A stretch of DNA of 64,000 bases from Ruegeria denitrificans. Lineage in GTDB: Bacteria > Pseudomonadota > Alphaproteobacteria > Rhodobacterales > Rhodobacteraceae. Numbering within the stretch: position 1 is the first letter of the stretch; every line of letters begins with the position of its first letter. Positions 49,096 through 59,442 of this stretch are shown here, in pieces. The translations under genes were made by a program, and so were the position numbers. Location: contig NZ_CYUD01000006.1 in NCBI RefSeq assembly GCF_001458295.1, forward strand, positions 124,001 through 188,000, given 5' to 3'. The notes under the pieces were generated by a model. The model did not search any database, was not told the DNA's origin, and saw only the letters and a program-made list of their open reading frames with translations.

Positions 49096-50235
49096 TCAGC
49101 GAGGGCGGTGAATATGGGCGCTTTGGACGATCCCGAAGGCGGCCATCAGAACCAGCATGGCTGAGCCGCCATAGCTGACCATCGGCAACGGTACGCCCAC
49201 GACCGGGGCAAGGCCCATGACCATCGACATGTTGACCGCGAAGAACAGAAAGAAGTTCAGCGCGATTCCCAGCGTCACCAGCGACGAGAAGCGATCTTTG
49301 GTCGACAGCGCCGTGACCAGACAGAACACCAGGATCAGGCCATAGAGGGTCAGCAGAGTGATACCGCCGACAAAGCCGAACTCTTCGGCCAGCGTGGTGA
49401 AAATAAAATCGGTATGTTTTTCGGGCAAAAAGTTCAGGCGCGATTGAGTTCCTTGCATGAACCCACGCCCGTTCCAGCCGCCCGATCCCAGAGCAATCTT
49501 GGACTGGGTGATGTGATACCCCGCGCCCAGCGGGTCGGTCGATGGATCCAGAAAGGTGTCAATCCGGCGGAATTGGTAATCCTTGAGCAACTGCCATTCG
49601 GTCCCACGGCTGTTGAACACGGTGGCAATCAGGCCCACCACAGCGGCGATGACGGCGGCGAAATAGGCCCAATGGACGCCAGCAAGAAACATCAGCCCAC
49701 CGCCTGCTGCCAACAGCAGGATTGATGTGCCCAGATCGGGCTGTTTCAGAACCATGAATGTCGGAATCAGGATCAGGGCCACTGGGATCAGCACCCAAAG
49801 CGGACGCGAGGTCTTATGCGAGGGCAGCCAATCGTAATAAGCGGCCAGAACCATGACCAGTGCAACCTTCATAACCTCGGACGGTTGCAATCGCATGAAT
49901 CCCAGGTCGATCCAGCGCTGAGCACCCATACCTATGGTTCCAAAAAGTTCAACAAAAACAAGAAGAACTATTGATCCCAGATAGGCCACAACGGACATGT
50001 TGCGCCAGAACCAGATCGGCACCAGGGCGATGATGAACATGGCCGTCAAGCCCAGCCCAAAGCGTTCCATCTGAGGTTCGGCCCAAGGCATCCATGATCC
50101 GCCTGCAACCGAAAACAGCATCAGAAAACCGGCGCTTGCCGTGCTGACCAACAACAGAGTCAGAGGCCAGTTCATATACAGGAACTTGCGGAACCCCGAT
50201 GGCGTGGATTTGACGGCGTATTCTAAATAGCTCAT
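49096..50235 (-). CDS. rodA: Rod-shape peptidoglycan glycosyltransferase RodA
   Basis: A 379-residue SEDS-family polymerase with about ten membrane segments that builds lateral-wall glycan strands with PBP2. It shows the SEDS pattern RWIDLGFMRLQPSEVMKVALV near residue 108 and KHTDFIFTTLAEEFGFVGG near residue 272, which includes the essential Asp and Glu region. A long WxxxDY-type extracellular loop follows residue 190. The start overlaps the mrdA stop by 4 nt. Confidence 0.96.
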   Translation of the reverse strand: MSYLEYAVKSTPSGFRKFLYMNWPLTLLLVSTASAGFLMLFSVAGGSWMPWAEPQMERFGLGLTAMFIIALVPIWFWRNMSVVAYLGSIVLLVFVELFGTIGMGAQRWIDLGFMRLQPSEVMKVALVMVLAAYYDWLPSHKTSRPLWVLIPVALILIPTFMVLKQPDLGTSILLLAAGGGLMFLAGVHWAYFAAVIAAVVGLIATVFNSRGTEWQLLKDYQFRRIDTFLDPSTDPLGAGYHITQSKIALGSGGWNGRGFMQGTQSRLNFLPEKHTDFIFTTLAEEFGFVGGITLLTLYGLILVFCLVTALSTKDRFSSLVTLGIALNFFLFFAVNMSMVMGLAPVVGVPLPMVSYGGSAMLVLMAAFGIVQSAHIHRPR

Positions 50236-52181
50236 GCGCGGTCCTTCTCGGACGGACGCGCTTTGGGGCGACGATCGCCCTCAAGCCGTTTTTGCTGTTC
50301 CTTGATGCGGTCGCGATCGCCCGCCGGGTAGGCCTCAAGCGGCGGTGTGCCGTTGTACAGCGCCTGCAACATGATGTCCCGCGCGACCGGGGCCGCTGCC
50401 TTGGAGCCACCGCCACCATGTTCCACCACAACGGCCACGGCGTATTTGGGGTTGTCATAGGGCGCAAAACTGACGAACAGTGCGTGGTCGCGGCGCTCCC
50501 ATGGCAGGTCTTCGTTGCGGATTACACCGGCGGCGCGTTCCGCCTTGGTGATGTTGCGTACCTGACTGGTGCCGGTTTTGCCCGCCATGCGGAACTCGTC
50601 CGCGATGATACGGCTGCGATAGGCGGTGCCGCGCCGGTTGTTCGAGACCGTGAACATGGCGTGACGCACTTGTTCCAGATTATTGCGGTTCACCGCCAGC
50701 GGTTCCCCAGCGCCGGATGGCTGTTCAATCCCATTTACCGACCGCACCAGTCGTGGCTTCACAGCTCGCCCCGTTGCGAAACGAGCCGTCATGACGGCAA
50801 GTTGCAGTGGTGAGGCCAGCATGAAACCCTGACCGATTGAGGCATTTGCCGTGTCACCGACCAGCCATTCCTCGCCATGCACGCGCTGCTTCCAGGCTTG
50901 GTTCGGTGCCAGCCCGGCGGCCACAGCAGACATCGGAATGTCATGCTTGACGCCCAGCCCGAAGGTGCGCGCCATGTCCGAGATATTGTCGATACCGGTG
51001 CGCAAGGCCACGTCATAGTAATAAACGTCGCAGCTGCGCTTTAGCGAGGTTTCCAGATCAACCGTGCCATGCCCACCGCGTTTCCAGCAGTGAAAGCGGC
51101 GACTGCCCACCTTCAGGTGGCCAGGACAATATACCGTGTTCGATGGCCCAATCACCCCGGCCTCAAGCGCGGCCATGGCGGTGATCATTTTAAAGGTTGA
51201 ACCTGGCGGATAGGTGCCCTGCACCGTCTTGTTAGCCAGCGGGCGGTAATTGTCCTGCGTCAGCGCCCGGTAATCGGCAACCGAGATGCCGCGCACAAAC
51301 AGGTTCGGGTCAAAGCTGGGGGCCGAGCTGATGGCGCGAATGTCGCCGGTCTCGCAATCGATCACCACGGCGGCGGCACTTTCCCCGGCCAGACGTGCTT
51401 GCGCGTATTGCTGTAGATCAGCATCGACCGAAAGCTGGAGGTCTGCCCCAGTCTCACCTTCCTGCCGGTCGAGTTCGCGCATCACGCGGCCGGTGGCGTT
51501 GACCTCGACCCGTTTGGCTCCGGCTTTGCCACGCAGGGCAATCTCTTGCTTGGCCTCCAAACCCACCTTGCCGATCTGGAACCGCGGGATGCGCAGAACC
51601 GGTTCGGGGTCTTCGATCTGGCTCAGGTCGTAATCACTGACCGGGCCAACATAACCGACCACATGGGCGAAATCTTCGTAGCGCGGATACTGCCGGGTCT
51701 GCCCCACCTCGGGGATTACGCCGGGCAGGGCGGGTGCGTTGACGGCCACTTTCGAGATATCCTCCCACGTGACCTGATCGGCCAGCGTGACCGGCAGGAA
51801 CGGGGCCGAGCGGCGCATTTCAGTCTTGGCGCGTTCAATCTCATCCGTTGTAAGGGGGATCAGCTCTGAAAGCTTGGCGATAACCTGATCGACGTCGCCT
51901 GCATCTTCGCGCACCATGACGATGCGGTATGAGGGCGAGTTCTGGCCGATGATCTCTCCGTTCCGGTCGTAAATCCGGCCGCGAGTCGGCGGGATCAGGC
52001 GAATGTTGATCCGGTTTTCCTCGGCCAGCAGGCGGTATTCATCGGCCTGATCAACCTGCATATAGCGCATTCGGGCGGCAAGCCCCCCAATAAAGACCGC
52101 CTGCAACCCGCCCAGAATCAAGGCCCTGCGGGGAAGGCGTTTATAGGCAAGGCCTTGTGGCTTGGGTTTGCGCTGTTTCAT
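50232..52181 (-). CDS. mrdA: Penicillin-binding protein 2
   Basis: A monofunctional class B transpeptidase, 649 residues, acting with RodA in the elongasome. It has one N-terminal membrane anchor (RRALILGGLQAVFIGGLAARM), a dimerisation domain (RGRIYDRNGEIIGQN near residue 69), and the transpeptidase motifs: SxxK in GSTFKMIT near 330, SxD in KRSCDVY near 386 and KTG in KTGTSQV near 540. The C-terminus is an unusually charged tail rich in Arg and Lys. Start and stop overlap the neighbouring genes by 4 nt each. Confidence 0.97.
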   Translation of the reverse strand: MKQRKPKPQGLAYKRLPRRALILGGLQAVFIGGLAARMRYMQVDQADEYRLLAEENRINIRLIPPTRGRIYDRNGEIIGQNSPSYRIVMVREDAGDVDQVIAKLSELIPLTTDEIERAKTEMRRSAPFLPVTLADQVTWEDISKVAVNAPALPGVIPEVGQTRQYPRYEDFAHVVGYVGPVSDYDLSQIEDPEPVLRIPRFQIGKVGLEAKQEIALRGKAGAKRVEVNATGRVMRELDRQEGETGADLQLSVDADLQQYAQARLAGESAAAVVIDCETGDIRAISSAPSFDPNLFVRGISVADYRALTQDNYRPLANKTVQGTYPPGSTFKMITAMAALEAGVIGPSNTVYCPGHLKVGSRRFHCWKRGGHGTVDLETSLKRSCDVYYYDVALRTGIDNISDMARTFGLGVKHDIPMSAVAAGLAPNQAWKQRVHGEEWLVGDTANASIGQGFMLASPLQLAVMTARFATGRAVKPRLVRSVNGIEQPSGAGEPLAVNRNNLEQVRHAMFTVSNNRRGTAYRSRIIADEFRMAGKTGTSQVRNITKAERAAGVIRNEDLPWERRDHALFVSFAPYDNPKYAVAVVVEHGGGGSKAAAPVARDIMLQALYNGTPPLEAYPAGDRDRIKEQQKRLEGDRRPKARPSEKDRA

Positions 52182-52717
52182 CCCCTTGCCCCTATTGCAT
52201 TGGTATTGGCCACGGATGCACGCCGCACCCCAAGGGCGTTCTGGCTAAGCAGAACGATCAGGGGATAAACCGCAATTGTCAGAACCAATTGTATCACCAC
52301 GGGCCCCAATGCCGCTTGTTGTACAGATACAATAGCAAGAATGATGCGGTTCAGCATGAAAACAACCGTGATTACCACCGCGACGGTCGTCCATTCGCTG
52401 ACAAATCCCGAATCCCGCATACCAAACGCGGCCGAGTGCAGGTAGGCCGCGCCCAACACCACCAGCGCCGCCAGCAGGCCGGGTGGGCGTTGCAGCAACA
52501 GATCGGCCATCAGCATGACAAAGGCGATCAGCAGGGTCGGCACATACTCGGGCCGTCGCAGCACCCAGGCAAAGGTCAGTGCAATCAGCATGTCCGGAAA
52601 AGGCCAGCGGTCCGGCTGCGTGTCCAGTGGCAACAGATGTAGAAACAGCACAAGGGCGGCCAGAAACAGATACAGCCCGCGCTTGGACCAAAGCTGGGAG
52701 GTGGCGCTATCCATCAC
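52178..52717 (-). CDS. mreD: Rod shape-determining protein MreD
   Basis: A 179-residue integral membrane protein with about five or six hydrophobic segments, including YLFLAALVLFLHLLPL and ILLSQNAL-type ends. MreD is the least conserved of the Mre proteins, so the call rests on size, hydropathy and its place between mreC and mrdA. It overlaps mreC by 11 nt and mrdA by 4 nt. Confidence 0.9.
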   Translation of the reverse strand: MMDSATSQLWSKRGLYLFLAALVLFLHLLPLDTQPDRWPFPDMLIALTFAWVLRRPEYVPTLLIAFVMLMADLLLQRPPGLLAALVVLGAAYLHSAAFGMRDSGFVSEWTTVAVVITVVFMLNRIILAIVSVQQAALGPVVIQLVLTIAVYPLIVLLSQNALGVRRASVANTNAIGARG

Positions 52718-53609
52718 CGACCTCCGACGGGGTCAGGGCGGTTTCGGGGTTTCGCGGGCCGACGATATCACCCGGATCGCGAATCTGAGGCGCCGACTGA
52801 TAGCGCAGCACCCGCAAAAATTCGAGCCGTTCGAAATCCGCCGACAGACGCACCCGCAAGCGGCCGCCGGGATCGGCAGTGATCTGACCGATCAGCAAAC
52901 CGCCGGGAAACACGCCGCCATCACCTGAGGTTACGACCCGGTCGCCGGGTCGGACCAGCTCCCGGTTCTCCAAAAACTCGACCGCTGGAGCGGAGGTGTT
53001 GTCGCCGGTGATCAGGGCGGTCTGGCCCGAGGGCTGGATCGTGGCTGGAATCGCGCTGGAGGCATCGGTCATCAGGATCACCCGCGCCGTATCCGGCCCC
53101 ACGCCGGAAATACGCCCGACCACACCGATCCCGTCCATCGTTGCCCAGCCATCGGTGATGCCGTCCCGTTCGCCCACATTCAGCAGAACCGACTGCCGGA
53201 ACGGGGACCCGCTGTCGGCCATCACCACCCCAGTGATATAAGTCAGACGCGGATCAAGGCGCACGTTGTTCAGATCTAGCAGCCGGGCGTTTTCCTGTTC
53301 CAGCTGCAGCGCCGCCTCTTTCCAGGCGCGCATCAGGCGCAGTTCGCTGCGCAGTTCCTGGTTCTGTTCGCTCAGGCGCTGGTAGCTTTGGAAATCGCGT
53401 GCCAGATTGACCACGGCGGTGACGGGAACCATGGCCCATTCCATCGAGGGCACCACCCGGTCCACGACCTGCGCGCGGAACCGTTCCACGCGTGGGCTGT
53501 CGATCCGCCAGACCAGAAAGATTGCCAGCAGGCACAGCACCACAATCCCCAACAGCAGACGGCGGAGGGGGGTGGTGTATTCGTCGCGCTGTGATCGGTC
53601 CTTTGCCAC
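52707..53609 (-). CDS. mreC: Rod shape-determining protein MreC
   Basis: A 300-residue bitopic protein with a membrane anchor at about residues 15-36 (RRLLLGIVVLCLLAIFLVW), a coiled coil (RLSEQNQELRSELRLMRAWKEAA) and a periplasmic beta-rich domain (TGVVMADSGSPFRQSVLLNVG, RVVTSGDGGVFPGGLLIG). It links MreB to PBP2-RodA in the elongasome. It follows mreB by 56 nt. Confidence 0.96.
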   Translation of the reverse strand: MAKDRSQRDEYTTPLRRLLLGIVVLCLLAIFLVWRIDSPRVERFRAQVVDRVVPSMEWAMVPVTAVVNLARDFQSYQRLSEQNQELRSELRLMRAWKEAALQLEQENARLLDLNNVRLDPRLTYITGVVMADSGSPFRQSVLLNVGERDGITDGWATMDGIGVVGRISGVGPDTARVILMTDASSAIPATIQPSGQTALITGDNTSAPAVEFLENRELVRPGDRVVTSGDGGVFPGGLLIGQITADPGGRLRVRLSADFERLEFLRVLRYQSAPQIRDPGDIVGPRNPETALTPSEVGDG

Positions 53610-53665
53610 AGGTTACCTTCCCGTGCTGCTCGTGCCCGAGTGTTGTCCCTTAAAGGGTGCGCGCC

Positions 53666-54778
<1,113 letters not shown>

Positions 54779-54867
54779 TTATAGGGTGCCAACTCGCCCG
54801 GTAAAAGGGCTGATTCCGCGACAATCAGCACCTTTCCGCCTTATTCAGAGGGACTTTAGAAGGCAAT

Positions 54868-55662
54868 ATGCTCTCATATCAACATATTTACCACGCTGGG
54901 AATCTGGCTGATGTGCAAAAGCACGCTTTGTTGGCGTGGGTGCTGGATTATCTGACCCGCAAAGACAAGCCGCTGACCTTTCTAGAAACACATTCGGGCC
55001 GTGGCCTGTATCAACTGGATGCGGTCGAGGCGGTACGTACCGGAGAAGCCGCTGCAGGTATTGAGCGCGCTTTGCGCGAAAAATGGTTCCCTGCGGACCA
55101 TCCGTTGTCACAGGCGCTAGAGGCAGTGCGGACGCGGTATGGTGGGCACACCTATGCCGGATCACCAATGATCGCCGCCAGTCTGTTGCGCGATCAGGAC
55201 AGCATGCATTTTGCCGAATTGCATCCGCAGGAGCATGCGGCCCTGTCCATGACCATGTCGCCTTTCGGCGCAAAAACTTACAAGCAGGACGGGTATGAGT
55301 TGGCGCATTCCTTATTGCCGCCGACGCCCCGGCGCGGGATGTTGTTGATTGATCCGAGCTATGAGGTCAAATCGGAATACGACCGTCTTCCCGGAGTAAT
55401 TGCCAAATTGCACCGCAAATGGAACGTCGGCGTGCTTGCCTTGTGGTACCCGATCCTGATCGATCGGCGGCATGAACCGATGATCACCGCGCTGAAAAAA
55501 CAAAACCTGCCCAAGTCAGAATGCCATGAGGTGCGGTTTCCTGCTGCGCGTGAAGGTCATCGTATGATCGGGTCTGGCATGTTTGTCGTGAACGCTCCGT
55601 TTGGGTTTGCCGAAGAGACCCGCAGGTTGGATGCGATATTTGCGGGGCTGGGTCACGGGTAA
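54868..55662 (+). CDS. rlmJ: 23S rRNA (adenine-2030-N6)-methyltransferase
   Basis: A 264-residue SAM-dependent methyltransferase acting on A2030 of 23S rRNA. It starts MLSYQHIYHAGNLADVQKHA, close to the E. coli enzyme. It has the SAM loop FLETHSGRGLY near residue 39 and the catalytic LIDPSYE near 165, with Ser in place of the second Pro of the usual DPPYE. GNVGVLALWYP is a family pattern near residue 193. It is divergent from mreB. Confidence 0.92.
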   Translation: MLSYQHIYHAGNLADVQKHALLAWVLDYLTRKDKPLTFLETHSGRGLYQLDAVEAVRTGEAAAGIERALREKWFPADHPLSQALEAVRTRYGGHTYAGSPMIAASLLRDQDSMHFAELHPQEHAALSMTMSPFGAKTYKQDGYELAHSLLPPTPRRGMLLIDPSYEVKSEYDRLPGVIAKLHRKWNVGVLALWYPILIDRRHEPMITALKKQNLPKSECHEVRFPAAREGHRMIGSGMFVVNAPFGFAEETRRLDAIFAGLGHG

Positions 55663-55774
55663 ACACATGTTCCGGGCGCATTGAGGGTGTTCGGCTACAC
55701 GCCCTGGCTGTGTCCGCAAAATTTCTTGTTCGAACAGGACCCCCGGCCCTAGACTTGCAGCAGGGAGGGGTGCC

Positions 55775-57514
55775 ATGAATCGCCGACTTGCTACGGTTTT
55801 GGCCGCCGATATGGTAGGTTATAGCCGATTGATGGAAATTGACGAGCAAGGCACGCTGGCACGGCTGCGCACGCACCGGATCGAGCTTATCGACCCTTCG
55901 ATCGAGAAAAACCGCGGCACGATCATCAAGACCACCGGCGACGGGATGCTTGTCGAATTCCCCAGCGCCAGCGACGCCGTGACCTGTGCCGTCGAAGTTC
56001 AAAATCGAATGTTTCGTAGGAATGCGGATGTTCCGCAAGACCAGCGCATTCAGTTTCGCATGGGCATCAATCTTGACGAAATCATCTTTGAAGACGGGGA
56101 CATCTTTGGCAGTGGTGTCAACATTGCTGCCCGGTTGGAACAATCAGCACAGGCAGGGGATGTGCTGATTTCCGGTGCTGTCCACGAACAGGTGTCCAGT
56201 CGGTTAGAGCTGCAGTTTCACGATTTAGGGGACCTGTCGCTCAAGAACCTGTCACAACCCGTTCACGCGTACAGGGTCGGGTTGGATACGCCGGCCGGTG
56301 AGGCCGAGCAGAACATGATCGGGCAAGAGGCGACAAGAGTCGTGAAACCCTCGATCGCGGTTCTTCCTTTTGAAAACATGAGTGGTGATTCAGAGCAGGA
56401 ATTCTTTGCCGACGGTCTGACCGAAGATCTTCTGACCGAGCTGAGCCGCAGGCATGAACTGTTCGTGATCTCGCGCAATTCCTGTTTTGTCTACAAAGGG
56501 CAGGCGGTGAATGTCCGCGATGTGGGTGATAAGCTGGGTGCGCGCTACATAGTCGAAGGGAGCGTGCGCAAGGCGGGAAACCGCGTGCGCGTGACGGTTC
56601 AGCTGATCGACAGTGAAAGCGACGGCCATATCTGGGCCGAGAAATATGACCGTGACCTGGATGATATTTTCACCATTCAGGACGAGGTGATTTCAGCCGT
56701 GGTTGCGACACTGCCGGGGCGGATCGAAGCGTCGCAGCAAGAAGGGCTGACGCGCAAAAAACCATCGAGTTTCGCCGCTTACGAATGTGTTCTGGCCGCC
56801 AAGGTCCTGCATCACCGCAGCACGTGCGAAGATAATGCCGAAGCGACCAAGCTGATCGACCGCGCCATAGAACTTGACCCCGATTACGCTCACGCCCACG
56901 CCTGGAGCGGTTGCATCCGGGGGCAAGCCTGGGGTTACGGCTGGTGCGATGACCGCGATGCCATGCTGGCGTCCTGCGAAGAGGCAATCCTTAAGGCGGC
57001 CTCGATGGATGACAACGATGCGGATGTTCATCGTTTGATGGGAGCGGTCGAGATTTTGCGGAACAATCTGGGCCGCGCGCGTTACCATCAGGAACGGGCG
57101 TTGTCGCTGAACCCGAACTACGATCTGGTTGTCGTCCAAATGGGAGAGTTGCTGACCTGGTCAGGTCGCCCCGACGAAGGGGCGGAGTGGATTCAGAAAG
57201 CCATGCGCCTGAATCCGCATCATCCTGCTCGTTTCTGGAGCCATCTGGGAAAGGCGCGGTTTGGTGGAAAACACTATGATCAGGCAATTGACGATTTTGC
57301 CCATTTGCCGACAATGGACCCTGTGCAAAATGCCTATGTCGCGGCGTGCAACGCGTGGCTGGGGGATGAAGCCAAGGCCCGAAAACATGTGGATGCTATT
57401 TATGCCGCACAGCCCGATGCAAAGATCGAAGACCTGGTCGCGACGCTGCATTACGCACGGGACGAAGATCTGCAACATTTCGTGGATGGGGTAAAAAAAG
57501 CCGGGTTTTCCTGA
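55775..57514 (+). CDS. Class III adenylate/guanylate cyclase with TolB-like and TPR regions
   Basis: A 579-residue soluble protein. Residues 1-170 are a class III cyclase domain with the metal-binding Asp in LAADMVGYSRLM, the Lys and second Asp in IIKTTGDGMLVEF, and the transition-state Asn/Arg in GVNIAARLE. Residues 190-330 are a TolB/FlgO-like domain (SIAVLPFENMSGDSEQEFFADGLTEDLL, ARYIVEGSVRKAGNRVRVTVQL). The rest is helical with TPR-like repeats (AIELDPDYAHAHAW, ALSLNPNYDLV). All catalytic residues are present, so it probably makes cAMP. It has no signal peptide. A terminator follows. Confidence 0.88.
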   Translation: MNRRLATVLAADMVGYSRLMEIDEQGTLARLRTHRIELIDPSIEKNRGTIIKTTGDGMLVEFPSASDAVTCAVEVQNRMFRRNADVPQDQRIQFRMGINLDEIIFEDGDIFGSGVNIAARLEQSAQAGDVLISGAVHEQVSSRLELQFHDLGDLSLKNLSQPVHAYRVGLDTPAGEAEQNMIGQEATRVVKPSIAVLPFENMSGDSEQEFFADGLTEDLLTELSRRHELFVISRNSCFVYKGQAVNVRDVGDKLGARYIVEGSVRKAGNRVRVTVQLIDSESDGHIWAEKYDRDLDDIFTIQDEVISAVVATLPGRIEASQQEGLTRKKPSSFAAYECVLAAKVLHHRSTCEDNAEATKLIDRAIELDPDYAHAHAWSGCIRGQAWGYGWCDDRDAMLASCEEAILKAASMDDNDADVHRLMGAVEILRNNLGRARYHQERALSLNPNYDLVVVQMGELLTWSGRPDEGAEWIQKAMRLNPHHPARFWSHLGKARFGGKHYDQAIDDFAHLPTMDPVQNAYVAACNAWLGDEAKARKHVDAIYAAQPDAKIEDLVATLHYARDEDLQHFVDGVKKAGFS

Positions 57515-57526
57515 TCCACTAAGCGG

Positions 57527-57554
57527 AAAACGGCCCGCAATTGCGGGCCGTTTT
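57527..57554. terminator. Bidirectional terminator between the cyclase gene and leuA
   Basis: A perfect 28-nt palindrome (AAAACGGCCCGCAA with its complement TTGCGGGCCGTTTT), followed by T residues on both strands. It lies 12 nt after the cyclase stop and 4 nt beyond the convergent leuA stop. Confidence 0.9.
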
Positions 57555-57558
57555 TATG

Positions 57559-59127
57559 TCAGGTCAGATCTTTATAGCTGATCTCACGCGCATCTGCGCC
57601 CGGCCCGGTTTTTTCCCGGCGCACGATCAGGCGGTTCAGGGCGTGGATATAGGCCTTGGCAGAAGCCACTACGGTGTCCGTGTTGGCGGACTGACCGGTG
57701 GCGATCATGCCGTCCTCTTCCAACCGTACCGAAACCGTTGCTTGCGCATCGGTGCCCGCAGTCACGGCGTGCACCTGATACAGCTGCAGATGGGCCTTGT
57801 TCGGATAGATCGCGCGGATGGCTTTGAAGGTCGCATCCACCGGGCCGTCGCCGTATTCGGTGGCGATGGTATCCTGCCCGTCCACTTCCAGCTCAACAGT
57901 TGATTCCGCTTGACCGCCGGTGCCACAGGTCACTTTCATCGACACCAGTTGCAGATGATCGTCAGCGTCATCGAGCGTCATCAGTGCGATCAGATCGTCG
58001 TCAAATACCTCTTTCTTGCGGTCGGCCAAATCCTTGAACCGCACGAAAATGTCCTTGAGCTGGTTGTCGCCAATCTCATATCCCAGCGTTTCCAGCTTGT
58101 CGCGCAACGCCGCGCGGCCCGAGTGTTTGCCCAACGGCAATGATGTGCCGGACAAACCCACATCTTCAGGGCGCATGATCTCGAAATTGTCCCGGTTTTT
58201 CAGCATGCCATCCTGGTGGATGCCGCTTTCATGGGCAAACGCGTTCTTGCCAACGATGGCTTTGTTGAACTGCACGTTAAAGCCCGAAACCGTGGCAACC
58301 CGGCGCGAGATATGCATAATCTTGGTGGTGTCGATGCCAGTGTGGTACGGCATGATGTCATTGCGGGTGCGCATTGCCATCACAACCTCTTCCAGCGCCG
58401 TGTTGCCGGCCCGTTCACCCAGACCATTGATCGTACATTCGATCTGGCGCGCACCGCCGATCACAGCGGCCAGCGAGTTTGCCGTCGCCATGCCCAAATC
58501 GTTGTGGCAGTGGGTGGCGAAGACGACCTCATCCGCGCCCGGAACAGTTTCGATCAAACGCTTGATCAGGTCGGCGGATTCCAATGGCGCGGTATAGCCC
58601 ACGGTGTCAGGGATGTTGATCGTCGTCGCCCCGGCTTTGATCGCAATTTCGATCACGCGGCACAGGTAGTCCCATTCAGTTCGGGTGGCATCCATCGGCG
58701 ACCATTGCACGTTTTCGCACAGATTACGCGCGTGGCTAACCGTCTCGTGGATTTTCTCGGCCATTTCGTCCTGCGTCAGGTTTGGAATGGCGCGGTGCAA
58801 AGGTGAGGTGCCGATGAAGGTGTGAATCCGGCTTTTCTCGGCGTGTTTGATCGCCTCCCAGCAGCGGTCGATATCGGCGAAGTTGGCGCGGGCCAGACCG
58901 CAGATGCGGCTGTTTTTTGATCGTTGGGCGATCTCTGAAACCGCTTTGAAATCGCCTTCCGAGGCGATGGGAAATCCGGCTTCGATGATGTCGACACCCA
59001 TGTCGTCGAGCAGCTCGGCAATTTCCAGCTTTTCTTCATGGGTCATGGTGGCGCCGGGGCTTTGTTCGCCGTCGCGCAAAGTGGTGTCAAAGATCAAGAC
59101 GCGGTCTTGGTCGGTCACGTTAGTCAT
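57559..59127 (-). CDS. leuA: 2-Isopropylmalate synthase
   Basis: First committed enzyme of leucine synthesis, condensing acetyl-CoA with 2-oxoisovalerate. The 522-residue protein has the TIM-barrel start IFDTTLRDGEQSPGATM at residues 12-28, IPDTVGYTAP near 172, the metal site HCHNDLGMATANSLAAV near 204 and the C-terminal LeuA regulatory dimerisation domain from about 390 (leucine feedback). The upstream region encodes an apparent Leu/Ile-rich leader peptide with overlapping hairpins, so expression is probably set by attenuation. Confidence 0.97.
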   Translation of the reverse strand: MTNVTDQDRVLIFDTTLRDGEQSPGATMTHEEKLEIAELLDDMGVDIIEAGFPIASEGDFKAVSEIAQRSKNSRICGLARANFADIDRCWEAIKHAEKSRIHTFIGTSPLHRAIPNLTQDEMAEKIHETVSHARNLCENVQWSPMDATRTEWDYLCRVIEIAIKAGATTINIPDTVGYTAPLESADLIKRLIETVPGADEVVFATHCHNDLGMATANSLAAVIGGARQIECTINGLGERAGNTALEEVVMAMRTRNDIMPYHTGIDTTKIMHISRRVATVSGFNVQFNKAIVGKNAFAHESGIHQDGMLKNRDNFEIMRPEDVGLSGTSLPLGKHSGRAALRDKLETLGYEIGDNQLKDIFVRFKDLADRKKEVFDDDLIALMTLDDADDHLQLVSMKVTCGTGGQAESTVELEVDGQDTIATEYGDGPVDATFKAIRAIYPNKAHLQLYQVHAVTAGTDAQATVSVRLEEDGMIATGQSANTDTVVASAKAYIHALNRLIVRREKTGPGADAREISYKDLT

Positions 59128-59161
59128 GGAATTCTCTTTCTTCTTCTGTCCTAAAGCCTAT

Positions 59162-59213
59162 GGCGCGCGGGCGTCCTCCTCTGAGCAGGCGCGCCGGATG
59201 GCACGCTCAGAGG
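59162..59213 (-). promoter_or_regulatory. Mutually exclusive stem-loops in the leuA leader
   Basis: Stem A pairs 59205-59213 with 59178-59186 (9 perfect bp, 18-nt loop) and includes the leader stop codon. Stem B pairs 59189-59195 with 59162-59168 (7 perfect G-C-rich bp). The 5' arm of B lies in the loop of A and the 3' arm of A lies in the loop of B, so only one can form fully. No T run follows, so the switch may act through Rho, pausing or translation rather than a classic terminator. Confidence 0.55.
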
Positions 59214-59293
59214 CGGATTAGGATCAGTAGGCCACGCAGCGACGCACCGCGAATGGCGGTGTCGGCAAAAGGGATATCTGCGCGGTTGATCAT
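59207..59293 (-). CDS. leuL: Predicted leuA leader peptide
   Basis: A 28-residue frame starting MINRADIPFADTAIRGA and ending with GLLILIRL: four Leu and two Ile among its last eight codons, right before the stop. The previous in-frame codon set contains a stop 12 nt upstream of the ATG, so this is the only ATG start. A TATAAA lies 8 nt upstream, which would place transcription start at or next to the ATG and make the leader RNA leaderless; there is no ribosome site. The peptide ends inside stem A of the overlapping hairpins. The stalling codons fit leucine attenuation of leuA. Confidence 0.7.
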   Translation of the reverse strand: MINRADIPFADTAIRGASLRGLLILIRL

Positions 59294-59301
59294 GAACGGA
59301 A

Positions 59302-59329
59302 TTTATACAGAGCCCGTACGGAATGAAAA
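59302..59329 (-). promoter_or_regulatory. Predicted leuA promoter
   Basis: On the minus strand a -10 TATAAA (59307-59302) is preceded at 16 nt by TTTTCA (59329-59324), a partial -35 match. GACCC-6 nt-GGGTC at 59330-59345, an inverted repeat, lies next to the -35 and could be an operator. No other good promoter is visible between the MORN gene end and leuA. Confidence 0.45.
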
Positions 59330-59442
59330 GACCCATTTGCGGGTCAAAGACTATTGCGAAGGTTTCTTTTTGCGCACTGCATAATGCACCCCGTCGGATG
59401 AAGTGCATTTAAAGCTGCGACGAGATAAAAATAGTTGAGGTT

